Assembly (NCBI RefSeq): GCF_902506065.1
Contig: NZ_LR732912.1
Coordinates: forward strand, 2,411,015 to 2,475,014
Direction of reading: 5' to 3'
DNA from: Arthrobacter sp. 9V
GTDB lineage: Bacteria > Actinomycetota > Actinomycetes > Actinomycetales > Micrococcaceae
DNA: 64,000 nt
Under the pieces are notes generated by a model. It saw only the letters and a list, made by a program, of their open reading frames with translations. It was not told the DNA's origin and ran no database searches. Position 1 is the stretch's first letter, and the number at the start of each line of letters is the position of its first letter. This document shows, in pieces, positions 42,276-51,328 of this stretch. Both the position numbers and the translations under genes were made by a program.

Positions 42276-42281
42276 TATACT
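42276..42281 (+). promoter_or_regulatory. -10 element of the LysE gene (leaderless start)
   Basis: TATACT ends exactly 6 nt before GTG 42288. The AGGAG in between touches the start codon and is too close to work as a normal ribosome-binding site, so a leaderless mRNA is likely. Confidence 0.5.
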
Positions 42282-42287
42282 CAGGAG

Positions 42288-42926
42288 GTGATTTCCCTGA
42301 CCCAGATTGGTGCCACCGCCCTTGCCTGCGTAGTCCTTATCGCCATTCCCGGCCCCAGCGTCATGTTCGTTGTGGGAAGGGCCCTGACGTATGGGCGACG
42401 CAATGCAGTCTTGAGCGTTTTGGGGAACGCGATAGGTTGCTACCTCGCGGGAGTCGCCGTCGCGTGTGGTTTAGGGCCGCTGTTGGAGCGCTCTGATCTC
42501 CTGTTCCAGATCATCAAATGGGCGGGCATCGCCTATCTCCTCTGGCTTGGGGTCCAGGCTTTCCGCAAAGCCGGTTCCGCGTCTGAGGCATCACCTGCCA
42601 TCACAGGGTCCAGGTCCGGATGGGAGGCCGTGCGCACCGGAATCATCGTGGGAGTGACAAACCCCAAGAGCTTTGTTTTGTTCACCGCGGTGGTACCGCA
42701 GTTCATCAATCCGGCCGCCGGAGACACTACTCTTCAGATTCTCCTGCTGGGCCTCATTCCGCTGTTCATCGGCCTTGTCACGGACACTACGTGGGCCCTC
42801 TTGGCCAGCCGGGCCCGCATCTGGCTGGCCAGGTCACCGCGGAGGATGACCACAGTTGCGCGTGGCGGCGGCGTCTCAATCCTCGGCGTCGGAGTCTCGC
42901 TCGCCCTGAGCGACACCCGCCCCTGA
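42288..42926 (+). CDS. LysE/RhtB-family amino acid exporter
   Basis: A 212-residue membrane protein with about six helices and the family start LIAIPGPSVMFVVGRAL, followed by GNAIGCYLAG and the loop NPKSFVLFTAVVPQF. These are the hallmarks of LysE/RhtB exporters for amino acids or homoserine lactones. The start is GTG 42288, probably leaderless. It stands alone between the terminator of the LLM operon and the convergent xfp gene, so no pathway can be inferred from its neighbours. Confidence 0.9.
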   Translation: MISLTQIGATALACVVLIAIPGPSVMFVVGRALTYGRRNAVLSVLGNAIGCYLAGVAVACGLGPLLERSDLLFQIIKWAGIAYLLWLGVQAFRKAGSASEASPAITGSRSGWEAVRTGIIVGVTNPKSFVLFTAVVPQFINPAAGDTTLQILLLGLIPLFIGLVTDTTWALLASRARIWLARSPRRMTTVARGGGVSILGVGVSLALSDTRP

Positions 42927-43019
42927 GCCCCGCCACCCGGACTGTGGGCAGGTGCCCTGGAGAGCGACGCGTCTTCGACCCTGTGGCGGAAGAGCAAACA
43001 CTGGAGCCGCGCTGCATAG

Positions 43020-45440
43020 CTATTGCTGCGGCGTCCACACCCAGTCCCTGATTTCGGGGAGGTCCTCAAAGTGCTCGCGGATGTAGCGGGAATGGGCGTC
43101 CAACTGCGTACTGCAAAGCTCCAGCAGTTGGTCTGTGCCTGCAAACTGCCCATGTGCCCGGCCTAATGCTTCCATCACCAGGTGGTACCGGCTGACCTTG
43201 TTCAGGACCACCATGTCGAACGGCGTGGTGGTGGTGCCTTGTTCGTTGTAGCCACGGACATGAAACCGCTCGGGATGCGGGCGCCCGTGCAGGAGTTGGT
43301 GGAGAGCCCTTGCGTATCCATGCCAAGCCATCACCACGTCCACGTCGGCGGTGAAGATTTCTTCGAACTTGTCCTCCGCCAGTCCATGTGGATGCGAGTC
43401 CGGAGGTGGCAAGACCATGACATCCATGACGTTGACTACACGGACGGATAAGTCAGGGACGTGCTGCCTGAGCAGCCAAGCGGCCGCCAACGTCTCTTGT
43501 GTGGGAACATCTCCGGCGCATGCCAGGACAATGTCGGGCCCCTTGCCGGCTGAGGTTCCGGGAGTTTCATTTCCGGCCCATTCCCATGTGGATGCACCCA
43601 CGGATGCGTGCTTCCGTGCCTCTTCGAGCGTCAGGTACTGAAGATGTTCCTGCTTGTCTATGACCACCAGATTCACGTAGTCCTTGCTGTTCAGCATGTG
43701 TTCTGCGGTGACCAGCAGGGTGTTTGCATCAGGAGGGAAATAGATTCGTGTGACTGTACTGGACAGCGATAGGACCGTGTCGATGAGACCCGGGCCTTGA
43801 TGGCTGAAGCCGTTGTGATCGTTACGCCAACAGGTGGAGGTCAGCAGGATGTTCAGGCTTGGCCCGGGATGCCGCCACTCCAGCTCCCGCGAATGTTGGA
43901 GCCACTTGGCGTGCTGAATGGTCATGGAAGCACTTACCATCGCAAACGCCTCGTAACTGGCGAACAGGCCGTGCCGCCCCGTCAGCACGTATCCTTCCAG
44001 CCATCCCTGGCACAGGTGTTCTGAAAGGACTTCCATGACGCGTCCGCTGGCGGAAACATGGTCGTCTGCGAGCGCGGCTTCCGTGGTCGCAGCTGGTTCG
44101 AGGAGGCATCTGTCGGTGGCTTCAAAGACTGCGCCGAGTCTGTTGCTGTTGGTTTCGTCGGGGCAGAAGAGGCGGAACCGGGGGTCATCGGCTGTTTCCA
44201 TGTAGATATCGCGCAGCATCTCCCCTAATGGTTTGGTGCTCCCGTGCATCACGCCTCCACGGGGAACAGCCTCGATGGCGTATCGATCGAGCGCGGGTAT
44301 GGCCAGGTCTCGGCTTCGCATTCCGCGGCTGGCAGGCAGTGCGCCCATGCGGAGATCGCCGTCCGGGGCGAGTTGTGCGAGTTCGGGAATCAGCCGGCCA
44401 TCGGCGTCGAACAGTTCTTCCGGCCGGTAGGAACGCATCCACGTTTCAAGTTGCTTGAGGTGCTGGGGGTTTTCCCTGACTCCGGCCAGCGGGACTTGGT
44501 GGGAGCGGTGGGTTCCTTCTACGGGCTTTCCGTCCACTGTGGCCGGTCCTGTCCATCCTTTGGGGGTGCGCAGGATGATGGCCGGCCATCGTGCGGGCCC
44601 GGTGACTCCCTCTGTGCGGGCATGAGATTGGATGGTGCGAATTGAGGCGTAGGCCGAATCCAATGCGGAAGCCAAGGCAGGATGGACGACGGCGGGATTG
44701 TCGCCGGAGACGACGACGGGATCCCAGCCGTGCGCTTCCAGAAGCAACGTTACTTCCTTGTCTGAGCACCTACCCAGGACGGTGGGGCCGGAAATCTTGT
44801 GACCGTTGAGGTGGAGGATAGGAAGTACTGCCCCGTCCCTGAGCGGGTTGATGAACGAGGGCGCCTTCCAGGAGCCCTCGAGCGGACCGGTTTCGGCTTC
44901 CCCATCACCGACTATGCAGGCAACTATCAGGTCCGGATTGTCCATTGCCGCGCCCGTGGCGTGCATCAGGGAGTAGCCCAGTTCGCCGCCCTCATGGATG
45001 GAGCCAGGTGTGGCCGGGCCTACGTGGCTGGCGATGCCTCCCGGCGTCGAAAACTGCCTGACCAGTCTCCGGAGCCCTTTCAGGTCCTTGCCGACTGCCG
45101 GGTATACCTCCGAGTAGCTGCCTTCCAGATAGGTATTGGCGACGACGGCGGGTCCCCCGTGGCCGGGACCGGCCACGAACAGAACTTCCGCACTTGTGCG
45201 ACGAATAAGGCGGTTGAGGTGTGCGTAGATCAGGGACAGCCCGGGGCTTGTGCCCCAGTGACCCAGAAGTCTGGGTTTGATGTGCTCTACTTTCAGCGGC
45301 TCCCGGAGTAGTGGGTTCTCCTGCAGGTAGATCTGGGCAACTGTCAGATAGTTGGCCGCGGACCAATACCGGTGCAGGACGTCGAAGTTCTCAATGTCCG
45401 GCTCAGTCCCGGCAGTTGTTGCGTTCTCGTCCAGGCTCAT
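43020..45440 (-). CDS. xfp: Phosphoketolase (Xfp)
   Basis: An 806-residue thiamine-diphosphate phosphoketolase that splits xylulose-5-phosphate (and often fructose-6-phosphate) with phosphate to acetyl-phosphate and an aldose phosphate. Family stretches are YLTVAQIYL, GHWGTSPGL, GPGHGGPA, the ThDP-binding VGDGEAETG and SNRLGAVFE. Start ATG 45440 is 16 nt after the ackA stop, so acetyl-phosphate goes straight to ATP. An upstream in-frame ATG at 45503 would overlap ackA. Its presence in a DevR-like island suggests use when respiration is limited. Confidence 0.95.
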   Translation of the reverse strand: MSLDENATTAGTEPDIENFDVLHRYWSAANYLTVAQIYLQENPLLREPLKVEHIKPRLLGHWGTSPGLSLIYAHLNRLIRRTSAEVLFVAGPGHGGPAVVANTYLEGSYSEVYPAVGKDLKGLRRLVRQFSTPGGIASHVGPATPGSIHEGGELGYSLMHATGAAMDNPDLIVACIVGDGEAETGPLEGSWKAPSFINPLRDGAVLPILHLNGHKISGPTVLGRCSDKEVTLLLEAHGWDPVVVSGDNPAVVHPALASALDSAYASIRTIQSHARTEGVTGPARWPAIILRTPKGWTGPATVDGKPVEGTHRSHQVPLAGVRENPQHLKQLETWMRSYRPEELFDADGRLIPELAQLAPDGDLRMGALPASRGMRSRDLAIPALDRYAIEAVPRGGVMHGSTKPLGEMLRDIYMETADDPRFRLFCPDETNSNRLGAVFEATDRCLLEPAATTEAALADDHVSASGRVMEVLSEHLCQGWLEGYVLTGRHGLFASYEAFAMVSASMTIQHAKWLQHSRELEWRHPGPSLNILLTSTCWRNDHNGFSHQGPGLIDTVLSLSSTVTRIYFPPDANTLLVTAEHMLNSKDYVNLVVIDKQEHLQYLTLEEARKHASVGASTWEWAGNETPGTSAGKGPDIVLACAGDVPTQETLAAAWLLRQHVPDLSVRVVNVMDVMVLPPPDSHPHGLAEDKFEEIFTADVDVVMAWHGYARALHQLLHGRPHPERFHVRGYNEQGTTTTPFDMVVLNKVSRYHLVMEALGRAHGQFAGTDQLLELCSTQLDAHSRYIREHFEDLPEIRDWVWTPQQ

Positions 45441-45456
45441 GTCGCGTTCAACCTTC

Positions 45457-46596
45457 CTAAGGGGCCATTGCCAGCAAGGCCGCCGTCGATTCTGCAATGG
45501 CACGTTCTTCGTCGCTTGGCACTACCAGCACGGGAAATGCTGAGCCCATGGCGCTGATTTTGCGGGTGCCTTCCTGGGCGGAAGTATTCAGGTCCTCATC
45601 AAGCCACAGCCCCAGTGGTCCTAACCATGCGACCACTCTGTCCCTGAACAGCGAAGAGTTCTCACCCACGCCGCCGGTGAACACCAGAGCGTCAGGCCGG
45701 CCAACCACCATGGAGTAGGCCGCTACGTACTTGGCGAGACGGTAGGCAGCCATGTCCAATGCGAGAATCGCATCAGGTTTTCCGTGGAGAGCAGCGGCAC
45801 CAATTTCACGCATGTCTGCGGTTCCGGCCAGTGCCAACAGGCCCGAGCGGTGGTTGAGGATGTCATCAACCTCCGCGGCAGTTGCACCGCCGCTCTGCAT
45901 CAGCAAGACGATGGAGGGGTCCAAGTCTCCCGACCGCGTGCCCATGATGAGGCCCTCCAGCGGGGTTATTCCCATGGAGGTGTCCACGCTAAGCCCCTGT
46001 CTAACGGCGGTGACGGAAGCCCCGTTGCCAATGTGGGCCACCACTGCACTTAGAGACGCAACACCGAGAAACGCTGCAGTGTCACGGCAGGCCATTTCCA
46101 CCGAGATCCCGTGGAACCCGTAGCGCCTCAAGGGGTGGGCCAAGTACGCGTCCTCCGGTATGGCATAGCGGGCGGCGAAGTCGGGAATGGACCGATGGAA
46201 CGCCGTGTCAAAGACGGCCACCTGTGGAAGGGCGGGCCAGTGTTGGGCGGCGGCGGCAATGCAGGCAATACTGGCGGGGTTGTGGAGCGGCGCCAAGGGA
46301 CTTAGTCCTTCAATGGCGGATATCACCTCCGCCGTGATACGAACCGGGGTGCTGAACTGCTCGCCCCCGTGGACGACGCGGTGTCCAATCGCCTCCGGAG
46401 GCGTGGATCCGGGGTTTTTCAGGGTTTCGTTCAGCTCTTCAAAGGCAGCGTGGAGGCGAGTCGCGCTGGAACGCTCATCCGGTGGCCAGTCGACCTGTCC
46501 GGAGGCAAGAAGGGCAGCAGCCGGATTAGTAGCTGCTGTGTCATGCAGGTGGTATTTCAAGGATGAGGAGCCCGGATTCAGCACAAGAACGCGCAT
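45457..46596 (-). CDS. ackA: Acetate kinase
   Basis: A 379-residue acetate kinase converting acetyl-phosphate and ADP to acetate and ATP. It has the N-terminal LVLNPGSSSLKY, the HRVVHGG segment, RYGFHGIS, HIGNGASV, DTSMGITPLEGL and FTGGVGENS. Start ATG 46596 is directly behind GAGAGGAGAA. It leads the ackA-xfp operon and is divergent from a universal stress gene across a DevR-like box at 46677, 80 nt upstream. Length is slightly below the usual 395-400 residues. Confidence 0.95.
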   Translation of the reverse strand: MRVLVLNPGSSSLKYHLHDTAATNPAAALLASGQVDWPPDERSSATRLHAAFEELNETLKNPGSTPPEAIGHRVVHGGEQFSTPVRITAEVISAIEGLSPLAPLHNPASIACIAAAAQHWPALPQVAVFDTAFHRSIPDFAARYAIPEDAYLAHPLRRYGFHGISVEMACRDTAAFLGVASLSAVVAHIGNGASVTAVRQGLSVDTSMGITPLEGLIMGTRSGDLDPSIVLLMQSGGATAAEVDDILNHRSGLLALAGTADMREIGAAALHGKPDAILALDMAAYRLAKYVAAYSMVVGRPDALVFTGGVGENSSLFRDRVVAWLGPLGLWLDEDLNTSAQEGTRKISAMGSAFPVLVVPSDEERAIAESTAALLAMAP

Positions 46597-46676
46597 GTTC
46601 TCCTCTCACTTCCGCGGGACGGGATACGGTCGTTGCCTCTCCTGTGGACCCTAATGCACTAAGCCGTTCAGCGGGA

Positions 46677-46691
46677 GGGCCTTCCGGCCCT
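46677..46691. promoter_or_regulatory. DevR-like box between ackA and the universal stress gene
   Basis: GGGCCTTCCGGCCCT matches the local consensus GKGMCYTYCGRCCCT at every position and is itself almost palindromic. It lies 80 nt before ackA and about 75 nt before the stress gene, so it could serve both directions. Confidence 0.6.
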
Positions 46692-46766
46692 TGCGACGGC
46701 GGGCCCACCGGTCGATAGTGGAGACCACCACCATTGGTCATCCGAAGGGAACGCCGGTTCGTGAAG

Positions 46767-47561
46767 ATGCAGATCCTCGTTGCCCTTGACGGCTCACGGG
46801 CAGGCTCAGCTGTGGCGGACTGGGCCGCTGCCCGCGCGGACTCCCTTGGCCTTGGCCTGGCCCTGGTCCATGTGGTTCCCGGGGAGTGGGCCTACCCCCG
46901 GGAAACGGACCATGAACTGGCCGAAATCCGCGCTGAGGACCTGCTCAACAGCGAAGCACCACGGCTGGCGGCGGCCTTTCCCACCTTGGATATCACGACT
47001 CAACGGCTATCCGGCGAACCTGCTGAAACGATCGCATCCCTTTCATCGGGCCGCCCGATGGTGGTGGTGGGGACAGACCGCGGACCGGGCACTGAAGGGC
47101 AGGGATACGGTTCGGTCAGCTTCCAAGTTGCTGTCAGCAGCAAGTGCGACGTCGCCGTGGTCCCGGGAGTTGGTCCTCAAAAGCGGTCCGGTGTAGTGGT
47201 TGGCGTTGACGGCTCCCCTGAGTCATTGGATGCTCTGGATAAAGGGGCGGAGGAGGCTCAACGTTTGGATGATGAATTGGTCGTTATCCATGCCATAGGT
47301 CCGGAAGCCAGGCTTGCCGAGGACGGGAGTGTCCTCAGCATGGCTGTCCAGCGGGTCCACCAAAAGTTCCCGGCCGTCGTCGTGAACGAAGTCCTGGATT
47401 CCACCCGTGGCCCCGGAGAGGCGCTGATAGCCGCTGCAAGAGAAGCGCGGCTGCTGGTCATGGGCTGCAAAGGGCGCGGAGGTCTGAGCGTGCTGCTGGG
47501 ATCTGTTGCCCAGCATGTGCTCACGCACGTGCAGTGCCCCACCATCCTGACCCGCCCCTAG
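46767..47561 (+). CDS. Tandem universal stress protein
   Basis: A roughly 264-residue protein with two UspA domains. The second has an intact ATP-binding loop, GCKGRGGLSVLLGS (G-2x-G-9x-GS); the first is degenerate around GTDRGPG. Start is uncertain: ATG 46767, GTG 46761 and TTG 46734 are all in frame. ATG is chosen because the domain begins directly after it (QILVALDGS). It is divergent from ackA and overlaps the convergent split-barrel gene by 4 bp. Such proteins help cells persist without oxygen or energy. Confidence 0.88.
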   Translation: MQILVALDGSRAGSAVADWAAARADSLGLGLALVHVVPGEWAYPRETDHELAEIRAEDLLNSEAPRLAAAFPTLDITTQRLSGEPAETIASLSSGRPMVVVGTDRGPGTEGQGYGSVSFQVAVSSKCDVAVVPGVGPQKRSGVVVGVDGSPESLDALDKGAEEAQRLDDELVVIHAIGPEARLAEDGSVLSMAVQRVHQKFPAVVVNEVLDSTRGPGEALIAAAREARLLVMGCKGRGGLSVLLGSVAQHVLTHVQCPTILTRP

Positions 47562-48064
47562 CCGGCGGTGCGGGGTGGGACTTCCTGGGTTTCGTCGTCG
47601 TGAACGTCAGAGGCTGCCGGATCCTTTGGCGGCCACCACTTCGCCGGAGGGGCAATGACGAAGCGGCGACCACTGATCTCCGTGGGAGTAATCCTCACCA
47701 ATATGTCCTTCGCGCCAGGCTGCCAAGGCGACAAACCGGCATCCACGGCTTCCTGGATGTCCTCAGGCTGGGTGAGGAACTCCGGCCTGCCCTTGAGAAT
47801 GACACTCCAAGCGACGGTTCCGTACCGGTTGAACCCATCGGCTTCAAGGGCAATCACTGCCCCTTCGCGTAGGGCATCATGCTTCGTCCCCGGACCCGTC
47901 CTGAAAAGAAGCGTTCCGTAATTCGGAACATAGTTCACCGGGAAGATCTCCGGCTCCCCGCCGTTGATCAGGGCGATCCTGCCCATGGACACCGACTGAA
48001 GGTACTTCCAGCAGTCGTGGACGCTGAGCTCTTTGGTGTCTGGATCCATCGATGTGTTCTCCAT
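47558..48064 (-). CDS. Pyridoxamine 5'-phosphate oxidase-like split-barrel flavoprotein, copy 1
   Basis: A 168-residue FMN-binding split-barrel protein of the PNPOx-related group. It carries VHDCWKYLQSVSMGRIAL, FPVNYVPNYGTLLFRTGPGTK and AWSVILKGRPE, motifs shared with copies at 53606 and 57066. Start ATG 48064 has no ribosome-binding site but has TAGGCT exactly 6 nt before it and a DevR-like box 34 nt before it, so a leaderless hypoxia-induced mRNA is predicted. The C-terminal tail is rich in acidic residues. The reaction is unknown; members use FMN or F420. Confidence 0.87.
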   Translation of the reverse strand: MENTSMDPDTKELSVHDCWKYLQSVSMGRIALINGGEPEIFPVNYVPNYGTLLFRTGPGTKHDALREGAVIALEADGFNRYGTVAWSVILKGRPEFLTQPEDIQEAVDAGLSPWQPGAKDILVRITPTEISGRRFVIAPPAKWWPPKDPAASDVHDDETQEVPPRTAG

Positions 48065-48098
48065 GGGGCGAGCCTATCCCGTCCGGCTAGGCCCTTAT

Positions 48099-48113
48099 AG
48101 GGCAGAAGGTCCC
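48099..48113 (-). promoter_or_regulatory. DevR-like box for split-barrel gene copy 1
   Basis: The minus strand reads GGGACCTTCTGCCCT, 14 of 15 positions of the local consensus. A gap of 22 nt separates it from TAGGCT (48076-48071), which is followed by 6 nt and the ATG. The box thus overlaps the -35 position. Confidence 0.7.
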
Positions 48114-48121
48114 TCCCGACC

Positions 48122-48136
48122 GTGCCCTTCGACCCT
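48122..48136 (+). promoter_or_regulatory. DevR-like box for the P2-type ATPase
   Basis: GTGCCCTTCGACCCT is a full match to the consensus. The 18 bp around it (48121-48138) are identical to those at 50817-50834 before the next stress gene. It is 62 nt before the ATPase start and 8 nt from the minus-strand box. Confidence 0.7.
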
Positions 48137-48198
48137 AGACGCGGACAGTTCCCCGGTGGAGTCTTTCATCGAACAGGCATTCCTGCATTGGAGAGAAG

Positions 48199-50799
48199 AT
48201 GTCCCTTGGGAACACACCTCCGGCCTCGCTGTCCCAGACCCCGGGCGCCGAGGGCCTGAGTTCTCAGACCGCCACCGATTTGTTGCGACGATTCGGACCA
48301 AACGTCCTGCCCACCGCCAGAAAGGTCCCCCAATGGCGGAAGCTGCTCGGGGAACTGACGCACTTCTTCGCCCTGATGCTGTGGGTTGCAGCGGGACTCG
48401 CTTACGTGGCAGGCATGCCACAACTGGGCATAGCAATCATCATTGTGGTGATCGTCAACGGCGTTTTCGCCCATATTCAACAGGAACGCGCCCAACACGC
48501 AGCCGAACGATTGCAAGGCCTGCTCCCGGCCGAAGTCACTGTCCGGCGGGATGATCGGCTTCAGAGCGTCCACGCCAGTGCTTTGGTACCCGGAGATGTG
48601 GTGGTCCTGACCGCAGGTGACAGGTTGCCGGCAGACGTGCAGCTCATCTCAGCATCAGCATGCAGCGTCGATGAGTCCATGCTCACCGGAGAGAGTGAGG
48701 CCGTACCCAAAACCGTGACGGACATAGCGTGGGGCGGAACGTTCCTGGTCAATGGCGAAGCGGAAGGGCAGGTGACCGCCACCGGCGCCAACACCAAGCT
48801 GGCAGCCATCGCAGCGCTGACCAGCGGCACCACATCTCCGCCAACGCCTTTGACCCTGGAGCTGCGCAGAATAGTCCGCTTGGTCGCAACTGTGGCGCTC
48901 GCCGTCGCCGGGCTGTTCTTTGTGGTCTCGCTCCTCGTCGGAATTGTGTGGCGTGATTCCTTCCTGTTTGCCATTGGAGTTGCGGTTGCGCTGATCCCCG
49001 AGGGCTTACTGCCAACGGTTACTTTGTCGCTCGCTATGGGTGCACAGCGGATGGCGTCGAGAAACGCACTCGTCCGCAACCTTGAAGCCGTGGAGACCCT
49101 TGGCTCCACCACCTTCATTTGCACCGACAAGACCGGTACGCTGACGCAAAACCGGATGAACGCCGTCGAGGTCTTCACGTTGGAGGGGCCGCTATATGTC
49201 AGCGGTGACGGCTATAAGCCCGAGGCCCTGGTGGAAGGGCCGGGACAGTCATCCGCCCTCCGGGTGGCCGGTGCAGCCCGAGCCGCTTCGCAGGGGCGCG
49301 CAGTGCTCCATGGCGACGAATGGGTGGCAAGCGGGGATCCCATGGAAGCAGCGATCGACGTTCTGATGCGCCGCATTTTGGGAAGTGAACCACAGGAACT
49401 TCAGCCATCGGTACGGTTCGCTTTCGACGCCGACCGTCGGAGAGAGTCTGTGATTGTGGGTAATACCCTTTACTTGAAGGGAGCTCCGGAATCCGTCCTT
49501 CCCCTCTGCGGAGTCGAAGCCGCTCAACTGTCCCAAGAAGTAGAAACCATGGCTGCCAAGGGCCTGCGTGTCATTGCTGTCGCCACGAGGGAGCTCCCTG
49601 GAACAGCCGGTAGCTGGCGCAGTCGGCCCGCAGAAGAGGCTGAGCGGGACCTCGAAGGAATAGGCCTCATTGGCCTCCATGACCCACCCCGGCCGGAAGT
49701 GGCCGATGTCATCAAAACCGCCAGGGGTGCGGGAATCCGCATTGCGATGATCACCGGCGACCACCCTTCCACAGCAGCCGCAATTGCACGGGAAATCGGG
49801 CTGCTGGGGCACCCGGACCTGGTCTTTCAAGGTGCGGACCTCCCCCACGACGAACAAGTCCTCGGGGCCCTCCTGGACCGTGATGGAGTGGTGGTGAGCC
49901 GGGTTTCACCCGAACAGAAACTGAGGGTGGCCAAAGCCTTGCAGAGCCGCGGCCACGTTGTTGCCATGACCGGCGACGGCGTCAATGACGGTCCCGCTTT
50001 ACGTCAAGCCGATATCGGCGTGGCCATGGGACTCAGCGGCACCGATGTGGCCCGTGAGGCCGCAGACCTTGTGCTCCTGGATGACCATTTCGCCAGCATC
50101 GTCGCCGCCATAGAACAGGGCCGGGCCACCTATTCAAATATTCACCGGTTCCTCACTTACCACCTGACTGACAACGTCACTGAACTCACGCCCTTCGTGA
50201 TCTGGGCACTTTCCGGTGGTCAATTCCCGTTGGCCCTCGGCGTCCTCCAGATACTCGCCTTGGACATCGGAACCGATCTGCTTCCCGCGTTGGCCCTCGG
50301 GGCGGAACCACCAGGCAAACGGGTGTTGAGCCGGCCTCCCGAAAAACGGCATCTCCTGGATCGGCAACTCATGCTGAGGGTGTTCGCGGTCATGGGTCCC
50401 ACGGAGGCGTTGTTCGCCATGGGTGCTTTCTCTGTGGTTCTCTTTGGCAGTGGTTGGGGCCGGGGGGATCCGTTGGACCCTGGAGTGCTGATGGGGGCGT
50501 CAGGATCTGCGTTCACGGCGGTGGTCCTTGGCCAGTTGGCAACTGCCTTCGCTTGCCGCAGTGCTACGGCTCCTGCGTGGAAACAGGGATGGTTCACCAA
50601 CAAGTTACTGCTGTGGGCCGTAGGGGTGGAACTGGCGGCGTTGGCACTGTTCCTCTACGTACCTCCCGTTGCAGGCATCCTGGGTCAGGCCCCTCCTCCC
50701 CTCTCTGGCTTTGCCGTTGCGCTCCTGGCGATTCCCGGCGTGCTGGGCGCCGACTGGCTCTACAAACGGCTGCGCCACGGAGGGGCTCTCCCCCGTTAA
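48199..50799 (+). CDS. P2-type cation-transporting ATPase
   Basis: An 866-residue P-type ATPase. Actuator motif TGES, phosphorylated D310 in DKTGTLTQN, hinge TGDGVNDGPAL and about ten membrane helices are present. M4 reads PEGLLPTVTLSLAMGAQRMA and M6 DIGTDLLPALALGAEPP. These look more like Na+/K+-ATPase (P2C) than the Ca2+ pump pattern, so Na+, K+ or Ca2+ are all possible. Start ATG 48199 is behind GGAGAG. It has a perfect DevR-like box upstream. M. tuberculosis likewise has a P2 ATPase (CtpF) in its DosR regulon. Confidence 0.93.
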   Translation: MSLGNTPPASLSQTPGAEGLSSQTATDLLRRFGPNVLPTARKVPQWRKLLGELTHFFALMLWVAAGLAYVAGMPQLGIAIIIVVIVNGVFAHIQQERAQHAAERLQGLLPAEVTVRRDDRLQSVHASALVPGDVVVLTAGDRLPADVQLISASACSVDESMLTGESEAVPKTVTDIAWGGTFLVNGEAEGQVTATGANTKLAAIAALTSGTTSPPTPLTLELRRIVRLVATVALAVAGLFFVVSLLVGIVWRDSFLFAIGVAVALIPEGLLPTVTLSLAMGAQRMASRNALVRNLEAVETLGSTTFICTDKTGTLTQNRMNAVEVFTLEGPLYVSGDGYKPEALVEGPGQSSALRVAGAARAASQGRAVLHGDEWVASGDPMEAAIDVLMRRILGSEPQELQPSVRFAFDADRRRESVIVGNTLYLKGAPESVLPLCGVEAAQLSQEVETMAAKGLRVIAVATRELPGTAGSWRSRPAEEAERDLEGIGLIGLHDPPRPEVADVIKTARGAGIRIAMITGDHPSTAAAIAREIGLLGHPDLVFQGADLPHDEQVLGALLDRDGVVVSRVSPEQKLRVAKALQSRGHVVAMTGDGVNDGPALRQADIGVAMGLSGTDVAREAADLVLLDDHFASIVAAIEQGRATYSNIHRFLTYHLTDNVTELTPFVIWALSGGQFPLALGVLQILALDIGTDLLPALALGAEPPGKRVLSRPPEKRHLLDRQLMLRVFAVMGPTEALFAMGAFSVVLFGSGWGRGDPLDPGVLMGASGSAFTAVVLGQLATAFACRSATAPAWKQGWFTNKLLLWAVGVELAALALFLYVPPVAGILGQAPPPLSGFAVALLAIPGVLGADWLYKRLRHGGALPR

Positions 50800-50817
50800 G
50801 GGCAGCTTGCCGGATCC

Positions 50818-50832
50818 GTGCCCTTCGACCCT
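50818..50832 (+). promoter_or_regulatory. DevR-like box for the single-domain stress gene
   Basis: GTGCCCTTCGACCCT matches the consensus fully. It is followed after 23 nt by CAGGCT (50856-50861), 6 nt and ATG 50868. The spacing equals that at the split-barrel genes within one base. Confidence 0.7.
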
Positions 50833-50867
50833 AGTGACGCGGGCACGTGGAAGAGCAGGCTGGTCCC

Positions 50868-51326
50868 ATGAATACACAATCGCGCTCTGATCGGATCGTT
50901 GTCGGCGTTGACGGATCCGAATACTCCTCCAACACCTTGCAGATGGCCGGCCGCATGGCAGCTGCGTTGGGAGGCCCCCTGGAGGTGATCACCTGTATCG
51001 GAATGTCCGACTACTACATGGCCTCGCGATTCGAGCCCGAACTGACACGCTTCACCACGGAATTGGAAGACACTGCCAAGCGGCTCGTCGATGAGGCCTT
51101 GGAACGAGCCTTCGGTGCAGGCCGCCCCGAGGATCTAACAGTGACGGTCAAGTTCGGCGAACCGGCCAAAATCCTTGTCGAAGAAAGCCATGGCGCACAA
51201 CTACTCGTCGTGGGGAGGCGGGGCACCGGTGGATTCCTCAATCAGCCCATAGGATCCGTCAGCCGGGCTTGCTCGGCCCACGCGAAGTGCCCCGTCCTGG
51301 TGGTCACTCAGGACGAAAAGAGCTAG
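50868..51326 (+). CDS. Universal stress protein, single domain
   Basis: A 152-residue UspA protein with IVVGVDGSEYSSNTL at the N-terminus and the ATP-binding loop GRRGTGGFLNQPIGS. Start ATG 50868 is favoured because CAGGCT sits 6 nt upstream and a DevR-like box 35 nt upstream, the layout of the leaderless promoters in this island. An in-frame GTG at 50847 is an alternative. It follows the P2 ATPase but has its own promoter, and converges on pta, ending 2 nt from it. Confidence 0.88.
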   Translation: MNTQSRSDRIVVGVDGSEYSSNTLQMAGRMAAALGGPLEVITCIGMSDYYMASRFEPELTRFTTELEDTAKRLVDEALERAFGAGRPEDLTVTVKFGEPAKILVEESHGAQLLVVGRRGTGGFLNQPIGSVSRACSAHAKCPVLVVTQDEKS

Positions 51327-51328
51327 CT

